From positions 1 to 7,178 of the forward strand of contig JBKHJR010000085.1 of the NCBI GenBank assembly GCA_046537975.1: DNA of 7,178 nt. The letters run 5' to 3'. Position numbers and translations under genes: made by a program. The notes under the pieces were generated by a model. The model was not told the DNA's origin, made no database searches, and saw nothing but the letters and a program-made list of their open reading frames with translations. The DNA is from JAWLDV01 sp046537975. GTDB taxonomy: Bacteria; Desulfobacterota; Desulfobulbia; Desulfobulbales; SURF-16. Each line of letters begins with the position of its first letter. Within the stretch, counting starts at the first letter, position 1. Below, piece by piece: positions 1-6,117 of this stretch.

Positions 1-56
1 ACTTAACACTTAACACTTAACACTTAACACTTAACACTTAACACTTAACACTTAAA
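1..56. repeat. ACTTAAC heptamer tandem repeat (7 full copies plus a partial)
   Basis: Seven perfect copies of ACTTAAC fill 1-49 and an eighth copy, altered in its last base, covers 50-56. The array starts at the window edge, so it may be longer. It ends five bases before the ATG of the M50 protease gene and occupies the place where a Shine-Dalgarno sequence would be. No purine-rich ribosome binding site is visible there. Short tandem arrays like this commonly vary in copy number by polymerase slippage. Any effect on expression of the downstream gene is inference. Confidence 0.95.
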
Positions 57-61
57 AACAT

Positions 62-676
62 ATGAGTATTATTCAACAGATTATTATCCTGGCGCCGCCC
101 TTTCTCTTTGCCCTGACCATCCATGAGTACTGTCACGGCTGGGTGGCTTTCCGTTTCGGCGACCCTACGGCCAGGGCCCAGGGACGTCTGACCCTCAATC
201 CCCTGAAACATCTGGACCCCCTGGGGGTCCTTGCCTTTATTATCATGAAGATCGGCTGGGCCAAGCCGGTGCCGGTTGACCACCGCTATTTCAAGGATCC
301 CATGAAAGACATGATCTGGGTGTCCCTGGCCGGTCCCGGTGCCAATCTGCTTACCGCTTTGGCCAGTGCCGTCCTGGCCTGGCTGGTAGCCCTGATATCC
401 CCTGTCATTCCGGAGGCCCTGCTTTTTCCCCTTTATCAGATGCTGGCGGCCAGTGTCTGGATCAATATTGTCCTGGCTTTTTTTAACCTTCTGCCCATCC
501 CCCCCCTGGATGGCAGCAAGGTGCTCATGGGCCTTCTGCCCCGCCGCCAGGCCGACTTGTTTATCAAGCTGGAGCCTTTCGGATTTCTTATTCTGCTGGG
601 CCTGTTTTATGCCGGCATAATTCAGAAGATTCTCATGCCTATTATCAACTTTGCCCACAGTATAATAGCAATTTAA
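62..676 (+). CDS. Site-2-protease family (M50) membrane zinc metalloprotease
   Basis: This is a 204-residue polytopic membrane protein of the compact M50 rhomboid-like-fold zinc protease family (YwhC-type, without a PDZ domain). The zinc-binding HEYCH motif (HExxH) is at residues 21-25 inside the first membrane segment. The second family signature, NLLPIPPLDG, is at 142-151, with D150 the expected third zinc ligand. A GPGAN turn (91-95) starts the middle helix pair, and further hydrophobic segments lie around 52-64, 88-112, 122-142 and 172-190. Length and layout fit the family. The ATG at 62 puts HExxH about 20 residues in, as in homologues, so the start is credible even though no Shine-Dalgarno is present. 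The family cleaves transmembrane helices, but substrates of this small subgroup are mostly unknown. The stop lies 24 bp before the next gene, suggesting co-transcription with the NamZ-like gene. Confidence 0.93.
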   Translation: MSIIQQIIILAPPFLFALTIHEYCHGWVAFRFGDPTARAQGRLTLNPLKHLDPLGVLAFIIMKIGWAKPVPVDHRYFKDPMKDMIWVSLAGPGANLLTALASAVLAWLVALISPVIPEALLFPLYQMLAASVWINIVLAFFNLLPIPPLDGSKVLMGLLPRRQADLFIKLEPFGFLILLGLFYAGIIQKILMPIINFAHSIIAI

Positions 677-700
677 TTCCTTGCCGGTTTGGGATTTATT

Positions 701-1948
701 ATGTTTAAGAGCCTTTTTGTGCTGTTTTATCTCCTGCTTTCAGTGGTCCCGGCTTCGGAAGCAGGAGTTGATCCCGCTGTCAAAACCGGGATCGAGGTTT
801 TAAGGCAGCAGGGCTTTGAGCCGCTCAAGGAGGGCCGGGTGGGACTGGTCACCAATCCAACCGGGGTGGACAGCCGTCTGCGGTCCACGGTGGACATACT
901 GTTCCAGGCCGAGGAAGTTGATCTGGTGGCTCTTTACGGTCCTGAGCACGGAATCAGGGGCAACAGGCGTGCCGGGTCCAGGGTCGCCAATACCATTGAT
1001 CCGGAAACCGGTCTGCCGGTCTACTCTCTGTACGGCGGGACCAGAAAACCGACTCCGGAAATGCTTGCCGGCGTCGATCTTCTGGTTTTTGATCTCCAGG
1101 ATATAGGCTGCCGCTCCTACACTCATATTTCCACCCTGGGGCTGGTAATGGAAGCGGCTGCTGAAAACGGTAAAAAAGTGGTGGTCCTGGACAGGCCCAA
1201 TCCCATGGGAGGAAGGCTGGTGGAGGGTACGCTCTGGGAGGAGGCTCAGCAGTCCTTTGTCAGTCAGTTCAGGATTCCTTATGTCCACGGCCTGACCATC
1301 GGTGAACTTGCCCGCCTCCTCAATGGCGAGAAGCTCCTCTCCGGCGGGGTGCAGTGTGAACTGCAGGTGGTAAAGATGAAGGGCTGGAGGCGCGATATGG
1401 TCTTTACCGAAACCGGCCTGCCCTGGGTTCCGACCTCCCCTCATATCCCCCGGGCCGAGACCCCCTTTTTTTATGCCGCCACCGGAATAGTAGGTGAGTT
1501 GAGCTCTAACCTGGTGGGAGTGGGCTATACTCTGCCCTTCCAGGTGCTGGCTGCTCCCTGGCTGGAGGCTGAAAAACTGGCTGCCGCCATGAATGACCTT
1601 GATATGCCGGGAGTCCTGTTTCGGCCCATCCGATTTAAACCTTACTACGGAAAGCAGAAAGACAAGAAACTGGAGGGAGTTCAGATCCATATCACTTCTT
1701 ATCACCGTCTCCGTCCCACCCTGATCCAGTTTCAGTTTTTAAACCATGTCGTCCGGAATTATCCGGAGCATAAGCTGTTTGCCGCTGCCCCTGAGAAACT
1801 GCGGATGTTTGACCTGGTCTGCGGTTCGGTTGCGGTCAGAAAAATATTTTCAGGGGAAGATCCTGATTACGGGAAGTTTAAAAGGCTGTGGAACAGGGGG
1901 GTCGAGGATTTCAAGAAACAGGCCGGCCGGTATTACTTGTATGAATAG
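701..1948 (+). CDS. Exported DUF1343 / NamZ-type exo-beta-N-acetylmuramidase
   Basis: This 415-residue protein belongs to the DUF1343 family (glycoside hydrolase family GH171), whose characterised member, Bacillus subtilis NamZ, removes N-acetylmuramic acid from the non-reducing end of peptidoglycan glycans. Residues 1-21 form a signal peptide (Lys3, a hydrophobic core, SEA before Gly22), so it acts outside the cytoplasmic membrane. Family blocks seen in order are GLVTNPTG (48-55), YGPEHGIRG (around 79-87, with the Glu and His expected at the active site), FDLQDIGCRSY (around 130-140) and LDRPNPMGG (163-171). The C-terminal subdomain has GELSSNLVGVGYTLPF where many homologues have a GTNLSEGRGTTRPF-like block, indicating a divergent subgroup. 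I chose ATG 701 over the in-frame TTG 689 because it gives a clean signal peptide and leaves a weak GGGA upstream. It is probably in an operon with the M50 gene. Substrate is inferred from the family. Confidence 0.87.
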   Translation: MFKSLFVLFYLLLSVVPASEAGVDPAVKTGIEVLRQQGFEPLKEGRVGLVTNPTGVDSRLRSTVDILFQAEEVDLVALYGPEHGIRGNRRAGSRVANTIDPETGLPVYSLYGGTRKPTPEMLAGVDLLVFDLQDIGCRSYTHISTLGLVMEAAAENGKKVVVLDRPNPMGGRLVEGTLWEEAQQSFVSQFRIPYVHGLTIGELARLLNGEKLLSGGVQCELQVVKMKGWRRDMVFTETGLPWVPTSPHIPRAETPFFYAATGIVGELSSNLVGVGYTLPFQVLAAPWLEAEKLAAAMNDLDMPGVLFRPIRFKPYYGKQKDKKLEGVQIHITSYHRLRPTLIQFQFLNHVVRNYPEHKLFAAAPEKLRMFDLVCGSVAVRKIFSGEDPDYGKFKRLWNRGVEDFKKQAGRYYLYE

Positions 1949-1966
1949 AGCCGGCTTACGGCTTGT

Positions 1967-2347
1967 TCAGGTAGTTCTGGAAACAAAGTGGGGAGAGTCG
2001 CCTAAACCGTAACCTTTTTCGCTGTAGTGGTTGAGCGCCTTTTTGCCTATTCTGATGGACTCTAACTCAGCCCTTAGTTTCCGGTAATTATTCTCCACCT
2101 CTCGTTTCAGTTTCTCTTCTTTTTCCATAAGAGTGCCCAATTCCGCCTTCAGGATCGAGGGATCGATTGTCGCCGGCTCCTCACTTTCAAACCAGTTTTT
2201 TAATCGTTGGAGCATTCTCCGCCTTTGATCGTCGGAATCAGGAATGGAGCCCAGATTCTTTTCCGCCAGGGCTGTTAGGTGGCGATCCTGCATTTCTCGG
2301 AAATCTTTAAATAAAGTGGCGGCTTCTTCCGGTAGATATTGAGTCAT
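1967..2347 (-). CDS. fliT: FliT-like flagellar chaperone
   Basis: This 126-residue, charged, mostly helical protein has no signal peptide or membrane segment. A long predicted coiled-coil helix covers about residues 64-105 (many Glu, Lys and Arg). It ends in GKKALNHY (101-108), the kind of helix terminus seen in FlgN/FliT-type export chaperones. It lies 28 bp downstream of fliD on the same strand, the usual fliT position. FliT binds the cap protein FliD in the cytoplasm, keeps it soluble for flagellar type III export, and in enterobacteria also restrains FlhDC. That regulatory role should not be assumed here. The assignment rests mainly on gene order, size and helical pattern, because the family diverges quickly. 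Only a weak GGGA-like ribosome site precedes the ATG, so translation may be partly coupled to fliD. The gene converges on the NamZ-like gene with an 18-bp gap. Confidence 0.72.
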   Translation of the reverse strand: MTQYLPEEAATLFKDFREMQDRHLTALAEKNLGSIPDSDDQRRRMLQRLKNWFESEEPATIDPSILKAELGTLMEKEEKLKREVENNYRKLRAELESIRIGKKALNHYSEKGYGLGDSPHFVSRTT

Positions 2348-2375
2348 AATCTTAATCCCAAGGTCTCAGGCCTTA

Positions 2376-4079
2376 TCATCCTCCACTCCAGCCCTGAGAA
2401 ATGCTGTCAAACTGGGAGGTCAGATGGTCGCCGGTTGATTCCATGGAGTCCATGTATTGGGAGAGTTCGACCATCTCCTTGTGCAGTCGGTCATATTTTT
2501 TATCAAGGCGGCCGGTTTCCTGTTCAATGTCGGTTTCCAGATCTGCTATTCTGGACTGAGCCGCATTCTTTTCCCCGGCAATCTGGCCGGAACTGCCGGT
2601 TATGTTGCGCAGATTGTTGTTTAATTTATCAGCCAGTCCTTCTATATTTTTATCGGAGTCTCCCAGGAAGAAGGCCTGCACACTTTCCGGATTCTCACTC
2701 ATAACTTTATCCAGGGTGGATTCATCCAGTTCAATGGAACCATCCCGGTTATAGTTAAGGCCAAGATCGAACATGGTGGTTACTTCCCCTGCCGGGTCTG
2801 CATCAATCTGGCTGGTCATGGTGTTGCGCAGGGTGTGGGGCAGATCCCGCAGGGTGGTCCGGGCCAGAATGCCGAACTCTTCCTTTTCCTCATCCCAGGC
2901 TGTATTTTCGTCTATTTCCTTAATAGCTTCATTGTAGTCCTTAACCAGGCCCTTAATGTTATCCGCAACATTGTCATCATTGCTGGTGACCGTGATTGAG
3001 GAAGTACCGGGAGATTCCAGGTCCATGGTAACCCCGGAAATCACATCATCAATGGTATTGGAGGAACGCTGATAATTTATTCCGTCTACACTGAACTGGG
3101 CATTCAGGGATGAGTCGGCTCCGTTCTCTTCGTTCATGGTTATGTCCGGAAGCTGGCTGGTAAAGGATATTCGGCCGTCTTCCCCCTTGGTGTCCGAGAC
3201 CAGGCTCAGCTTGTAGGGGTTGGTATCACTGCCGTCATCAATCAGGGAAGCAGTAACGCCGGGGTTGTTCTCATCATTGTTTATTAAGTTGGCCAATTCG
3301 GAGATACCGGTATCCGCGGCAACATCAATCGAGATTGTCTCGCTGTCGCCGACCTCATAGGACAGGGTCTTATCCGGAGGTGTGAAATCGAGGGCCTCCA
3401 GGCTCTCACTGACAGCCACCCTGTTGTCTTCCCCGCTGCCGTCAGCGTCATCGCTTCTTATCCTCATGAATGTCTCACCATCCGAGGTGTAGGTCTCGGC
3501 TGTTACCAGCCGGTCGTTATCACCTGTGCCGGTGTTGTCGGCATGGTTGTTGATCTGGTCCACCAAGTCATCCATGGTGGTGTCGGCACCGATATTGACA
3601 GTAAAAGAATCGCTTGCGCCGAAATCGATGGTTATTGATTCCCCGTCCCGGGCGACGATATCGCTTGCCGGATCAACTACACCGGTGGTTGATTCCTGGG
3701 AAGTAGGGACATAAACGCTGGTGTCTGAGTCCGCCATTCCGGAAGAGAGCCAGGAACTTTTTTCAGCAATCTGGTTTACATCGATACTGGCGTTTTTAGG
3801 CGAGGTACCGCTACTTACTTCGGCGGTCAGGACGCTCTCATCTGAGCTGGTTATCGAGCGTTCATCGTAGTTGCTTTCCAGAGATAGATTAAGGGCGTTG
3901 TTCTTCATGGCCAGGAGTTTTTGGTTGACCGTGTCAAACTCGTTGATTTTCTCCTGGGTCTCGGAAATCTTGTTTTCCTTGCGGTTTATGGGCTCCTGGT
4001 CGACTTTCCGCAATTGGTCCAGCATACGCTGCATCTCAATATCGGAATTGAAACCCAGTTGGCTTACTGTCCCCGGCAT
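2376..4079 (-). CDS. fliD: Flagellar hook-associated protein 2, filament cap FliD
   Basis: This 567-residue FliD is exported through the flagellar type III apparatus and forms the cap at the filament tip under which flagellin subunits are inserted. The FliD N-terminal region covers about residues 5-110 (helical, with VNQ at 51-53 and ASIDVNQIAEKSSW at 97-110). Two beta-rich repeats resembling Flagellin_IN motifs follow at about 145-185 (ITIDF...FTVNIGADTTMDDLVDQIN) and 245-282 (ISIDVAADTGISELANLIN). The FliD C-terminal region runs from about 325 (AQFSVDGINYQR, then GVTMDL) to a terminal coiled coil (500-550). There is no signal peptide, as expected. The middle is very acidic: I count about 38 Asp/Glu against 6 Lys/Arg in residues 117-283. 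An AAAGGA ribosome site sits 7 bases before the ATG. It has its own sigma-28-like promoter and is followed by the fliT-like gene. Confidence 0.95.
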   Translation of the reverse strand: MPGTVSQLGFNSDIEMQRMLDQLRKVDQEPINRKENKISETQEKINEFDTVNQKLLAMKNNALNLSLESNYDERSITSSDESVLTAEVSSGTSPKNASIDVNQIAEKSSWLSSGMADSDTSVYVPTSQESTTGVVDPASDIVARDGESITIDFGASDSFTVNIGADTTMDDLVDQINNHADNTGTGDNDRLVTAETYTSDGETFMRIRSDDADGSGEDNRVAVSESLEALDFTPPDKTLSYEVGDSETISIDVAADTGISELANLINNDENNPGVTASLIDDGSDTNPYKLSLVSDTKGEDGRISFTSQLPDITMNEENGADSSLNAQFSVDGINYQRSSNTIDDVISGVTMDLESPGTSSITVTSNDDNVADNIKGLVKDYNEAIKEIDENTAWDEEKEEFGILARTTLRDLPHTLRNTMTSQIDADPAGEVTTMFDLGLNYNRDGSIELDESTLDKVMSENPESVQAFFLGDSDKNIEGLADKLNNNLRNITGSSGQIAGEKNAAQSRIADLETDIEQETGRLDKKYDRLHKEMVELSQYMDSMESTGDHLTSQFDSISQGWSGG

Positions 4080-4086
4080 GGCGTTG

Positions 4087-4092
4087 TCCTTT
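4087..4092 (-). promoter_or_regulatory. Ribosome binding site of fliD
   Basis: On the minus strand the sequence reads AAAGGA followed by seven bases and ATG. This supports the start at 4079. Confidence 0.8.
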
Positions 4093-4116
4093 TATGTTGA
4101 GAAATAATGTGTTGTT

Positions 4117-4127
4117 GGATCAGATCC
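4117..4127. promoter_or_regulatory. Small palindrome in the fliD leader
   Basis: GGATC, one base, GATCC forms an odd-length perfect palindrome between the proposed sigma-28 promoter and the fliD start. With one central base it cannot be an RNA hairpin, so if functional it would be a protein-binding site. It may be chance. Confidence 0.2.
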
Positions 4128-4157
4128 TTATCCGTCAGTCTTTATTACTATTTTACA

Positions 4158-4185
4158 ATATCGGTATTATTTTCAGGATACTTTA
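4158..4185 (-). promoter_or_regulatory. Sigma-28 (FliA)-like promoter of fliD
   Basis: Read on the minus strand this is TAAA, 16 bases, then ACCGATAT. The FliA consensus is TAAA, 15 bases, GCCGATAA. The -35 is perfect and 6 of 8 positions of the -10 match. The -10 ends 78 bp upstream of the fliD ATG, in the gap after the hydroxylase gene. This indicates that fliD and the fliT-like gene form a separate late flagellar transcription unit. Confidence 0.55.
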
Positions 4186-4218
4186 AATTGTTCTGTTATT
4201 TTTTCAATGTTTCCCTCA

Positions 4219-5082
4219 TCACTGTTTTTTGTCCCTGCCGGACCTGACCAGTTTTTCCGGATTGCCTCCGATATCCTTAAGGCTGTAGCGTCCCGGGTCG
4301 CCGGTAAAGGGGAGAACCAGGAGCCGGCCCAGGGTAAGCCTTTCAGGTTTTCTGAACTGGGCAAGACCTATGGTCATTCCCTGGTGACCGGCCACAGGCT
4401 GGGGTCGGTAGGTGCCGAAAAATCTGTCCCACCAGGGGAAGTTGAAGCCGAAGTTGCTGTTGGTTTCCCGGATGGTTACCGAATGATGCACCCGGTGCAT
4501 ATCCGGGGTTACCACCAACAGACGGAGGTAGCGGTCAACCGCCACCGACAGACCGAGATTGCCGTGGTTAAACATGGCGGTGCCGTTCAAAATTATCTCA
4601 AAGATAACTACCGCGATAACCGGTGGTCCCAAGGCTGCCACCACCGTCATCTTGATAAGCATGGAGATGATAATCTCGATGGGGTGGAAACGCAGACCGG
4701 TGGTAAGATCAATGTCCAGGTCGGCGTGATGGACCATATGCAGGCGCCAGAGCAGAGGAACGGCGTGAAACATGACATGCTGGAGAAAGACGACCAGGTC
4801 AAGGATTATAACCGCAACGATAATTGCGGCGATTGCCGGAAGTTCCAGGTAATTGAGCAGCCCCCAGTTTGCCTGGTTGGCGGCAAAAGCCACCCCTACA
4901 GCTGCCGCCGGGGTTAAAAGGCGGAGAATGAGGCTGTCCAGAAATATTATGCCCAGATTATTCAGCCAGCGTCCCTTTTTGGAGACGGTGAGACGCCGCC
5001 TGGGCAATCCCGCCTCCCAGAGAGCCATCACTGCAAAGACGGCAAGGAAAGCAAGCAGTCTTATCTGGGTAACCTGTTCCAT
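4219..5082 (-). CDS. Membrane-bound fatty acid hydroxylase / sterol desaturase family protein
   Basis: This 287-residue polytopic membrane protein belongs to the fatty acid hydroxylase superfamily (non-haem di-iron enzymes that hydroxylate or desaturate lipids with O2). The histidine clusters are present and ordered: HVMFH (102-106), HMVHH (115-119), His133, NHGN (172-175) and HRVHH (196-200). The usual closing block NSNFGFNFPWWDRFFGTY is at 208-225. Hydrophobic segments lie near 7-22, 45-69, 80-101 and 143-165. The active site should face the cytoplasm. The substrate cannot be read from sequence. Bacterial relatives act on fatty acids, carotenoids, hopanoid-like or ether lipids. The ATG at 5082 has only a weak AGG upstream. 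The gene sits between fliS and fliD on the same strand but has no known flagellar role. It has a possible sigma-70-like promoter of its own. Confidence 0.88.
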   Translation of the reverse strand: MEQVTQIRLLAFLAVFAVMALWEAGLPRRRLTVSKKGRWLNNLGIIFLDSLILRLLTPAAAVGVAFAANQANWGLLNYLELPAIAAIIVAVIILDLVVFLQHVMFHAVPLLWRLHMVHHADLDIDLTTGLRFHPIEIIISMLIKMTVVAALGPPVIAVVIFEIILNGTAMFNHGNLGLSVAVDRYLRLLVVTPDMHRVHHSVTIRETNSNFGFNFPWWDRFFGTYRPQPVAGHQGMTIGLAQFRKPERLTLGRLLVLPFTGDPGRYSLKDIGGNPEKLVRSGRDKKQ

Positions 5083-5160
5083 AGTCTTTAACCTGAGTTA
5101 ATAATATTCATCTGTCGCCGGGGCTTTTAAGCCTTTGCCTTAAGCATAATATTTTAGCAG

Positions 5161-5183
5161 GTATTAAGCTATAATACAGTATA
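5161..5183 (-). promoter_or_regulatory. Possible -10 box and operator-like palindrome upstream of the hydroxylase gene
   Basis: On the minus strand a TATACT hexamer (5178-5183) resembles a sigma-70 -10 box, though no good -35 is seen. Directly downstream, over the expected transcription start, lies a perfect inverted repeat GTATTA, five bases, TAATAC (5161-5177). A repressor bound there would block initiation. Both parts are AT-rich and could arise by chance. Confidence 0.3.
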
Positions 5184-5255
5184 AAATCTGTGAAAGTTTT
5201 TTGTAATATTAACACGACGGCTTGCCGGCGCAGTTAAGCAGAGTGGGGGATGAGC

Positions 5256-5291
5256 TCCCGGCAGGAAAGTACCGAGGTCCTCCTGCCGGGA
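5256..5291. repeat. Strong GC-rich inverted repeat between fliS and the hydroxylase gene
   Basis: TCCCGGCAGGA (5256-5266) and its exact complement TCCTGCCGGGA (5281-5291) enclose a 14-base loop, giving an 11-bp perfect stem. No T-run follows on either strand, so it is not a standard intrinsic terminator. It lies 54 bp beyond the fliS stop and could be an RNA 3'-end stabiliser or a REP-like element. It could also be a leader hairpin. Confidence 0.7.
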
Positions 5292-5344
5292 CATGGACAA
5301 GAGGATCTCTGACTGGTTAAAAGGTATGGATCATTCCCTTTTGG

Positions 5345-5824
5345 TTAAATGGAGATGTTAAGGCCGCTTCTGGCACCGGCTTTCCCCTGAGGTGGCTGTT
5401 GAGTCATGTGGGAAGCTTCCGTGGTTTGTTCCTTGGTTTGGGAGGGCATTTGCTCCCGCATGACGGTATTTTCCCAGATTTCCTTGAGCCTGGTTATATA
5501 ACGGGAGGTGCGGTGGAGAATTTCTTTGTCTTCATTCAAGGATACCTGGGGCAGTTCCACCAGAATACTTTCATAAAGGCCTCGCAGAAAGGCAACAGTT
5601 TCATCCTCGGGATCTCCTTTTCCTACGGCGACATTGAGTTCAGTGATCAGGCCGATCGCTTTGCTCAGATTTTCCCCGCGCTTCCGGACATTGCCCTCGT
5701 CAATACCTTCTTCCGCCTTTTCCAGAGAGGTCAGGATACCTTCGTAAGCCATATGTATGAGCTTGACCGGATTGACATCACTTTGTACTCTTGTCTGCTG
5801 ATAGGCCTTAAGTGCTTGGTACAT
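5345..5824 (-). CDS. fliS: Flagellin export chaperone FliS
   Basis: This 159-residue cytoplasmic helical protein binds the disordered C-terminus of flagellin, preventing premature polymerisation and delivering it to the flagellar export gate. The start is typical of FliS (MYQALKAYQQTRVQSDVNP), followed by VKLIHMAYEGILTSLEKAEEGI (20-41) and RKRGENLSKAIGLITELNVAV (47-67). The four-helix core ends near residue 125 (ITRLKEIWENTVMREQ). About 34 extra residues follow, rich in Gln, Thr, Pro and Gly and probably disordered, making it longer than the common 125-135 residues. AGGAG lies nine bases before the ATG, and a sigma-28-like promoter lies further upstream. Normally fliS adjoins fliD, but here a lipid-modifying enzyme gene separates them. 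Confidence 0.93.
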   Translation of the reverse strand: MYQALKAYQQTRVQSDVNPVKLIHMAYEGILTSLEKAEEGIDEGNVRKRGENLSKAIGLITELNVAVGKGDPEDETVAFLRGLYESILVELPQVSLNEDKEILHRTSRYITRLKEIWENTVMREQMPSQTKEQTTEASHMTQQPPQGKAGARSGLNISI

Positions 5825-5833
5825 AAAGTCGGT

Positions 5834-5838
5834 CTCCT
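5834..5838 (-). promoter_or_regulatory. Ribosome binding site of fliS
   Basis: The minus strand reads AGGAG, nine bases, ATG. It supports the start at 5824. Confidence 0.75.
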
Positions 5839-5911
5839 GTAATCTTTCCGTTTGAGATAATTTTAATTAGAAGTTAAATTAATTAAATCGATGTGATATT
5901 GTCATTGTCAC

Positions 5912-5938
5912 TTATCGACCCTCCCGCCCAGAACTTGA
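5912..5938 (-). promoter_or_regulatory. Sigma-28 (FliA)-like promoter of fliS
   Basis: Read on the minus strand this is TCAA, exactly 15 bases, then GTCGATAA, matching the FliA consensus TAAA-N15-GCCGATAA at 10 of 12 positions. The -10 ends 87 bp upstream of the fliS ATG. The same stretch also carries TTGTCA and CGATAA 18 bases apart, so vegetative sigma factor use is possible too. Confidence 0.65.
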
Positions 5939-5978
5939 CAAATCTATTAAAAAATTGTTAGCAGAGTTAATGCGAAAC

Positions 5979-5994
5979 AACCTTCTTTAAGGTT
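5979..5994. repeat. Short hairpin upstream of the fliS promoter
   Basis: AACCTT, four bases, AAGGTT forms a 6-bp stem in the gap between the fliS promoter and the tRNA remnant. There is no T-run on either strand. Function is unknown and it could be chance. Confidence 0.3.
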
Positions 5995-6050
5995 TCATGC
6001 CCGGCTCTGTTCTGTTAAGCTTAATTCTTAATGGAAACCAGTGCCGGAAA

Positions 6051-6114
6051 GCGCCCGTAGCTCAGCTGGATAGAGCATCGGACTTCGGATCCAATTTAAG
6101 GGTCTGTGTGGCGC
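6051..6114 (+). pseudogene. Disrupted tRNA-Arg (anticodon TCG), 5' half intact, likely integration junction
   Basis: The 5' half is a textbook tRNA: acceptor strand GCGCCCG (6051-6057), TA, D-arm GCTC...GAGC, anticodon stem TCGGA (6078-6082) and loop CTTCGGA (6083-6089) with anticodon TCG at 6085-6087. The 3' stem strand starts TCC (6090-6092) and then departs from the expected GA. No T-arm (GGTTCGAATCC-like) follows. A GGCGC at 6110-6114 could still pair with GCGCC, but the whole would be only 64 bases, too short for a normal tRNA. tRNA genes are favoured sites for tyrosine integrases, and the sequence to the right turns AT-rich and repeat-rich. I therefore read this as a gene broken at the edge of an integrated element. 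A functional copy should exist elsewhere. Confidence 0.75.
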
Positions 6115-6117
6115 ATA

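Noticed and set aside
1..56. CRISPR array
   Set aside because: The repeats are 7 bp and contiguous, without spacers.
38..658. Antisense frame opposite the M50 gene (206 codons)
   Set aside because: It is Gly/Gln/His-rich and without motifs. The plus strand has HExxH and NxxPxxxLDG.
800..1705. Long antisense frame opposite the NamZ-like gene (301 codons)
   Set aside because: It is a shadow of a GC-rich coding strand. The plus-strand frame has family motifs and a signal peptide, while this one has neither motif nor ribosome site.
1949..1963. Inverted repeat AGCCG-N5-CGGCT between the convergent stops as a bidirectional terminator
   Set aside because: The stem is only 5 bp and neither strand has a T-run. 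Location alone is not enough.
4207..4917. Plus-strand frame opposite the hydroxylase gene (236 codons)
   Set aside because: Composition is unnatural. The minus frame has the complete histidine motifs.
5101..5160. Riboswitch (such as cyclic di-GMP) in the hydroxylase leader, suggested by GGCAAAGGC and a GGCT/AGCC stem
   Set aside because: The conserved core of known cyclic di-GMP classes is not present, and the match is limited to a few bases.
5399..5842. Plus-strand frame opposite fliS (147 codons)
   Set aside because: It is a shadow. The minus frame matches FliS from its first residues.
5935..5963. Plus-strand TTGACA (5935-5940) as a promoter for the tRNA
   Set aside because: No acceptable -10 lies 16-18 bases downstream. 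The bases are better explained by the minus-strand fliS promoter.
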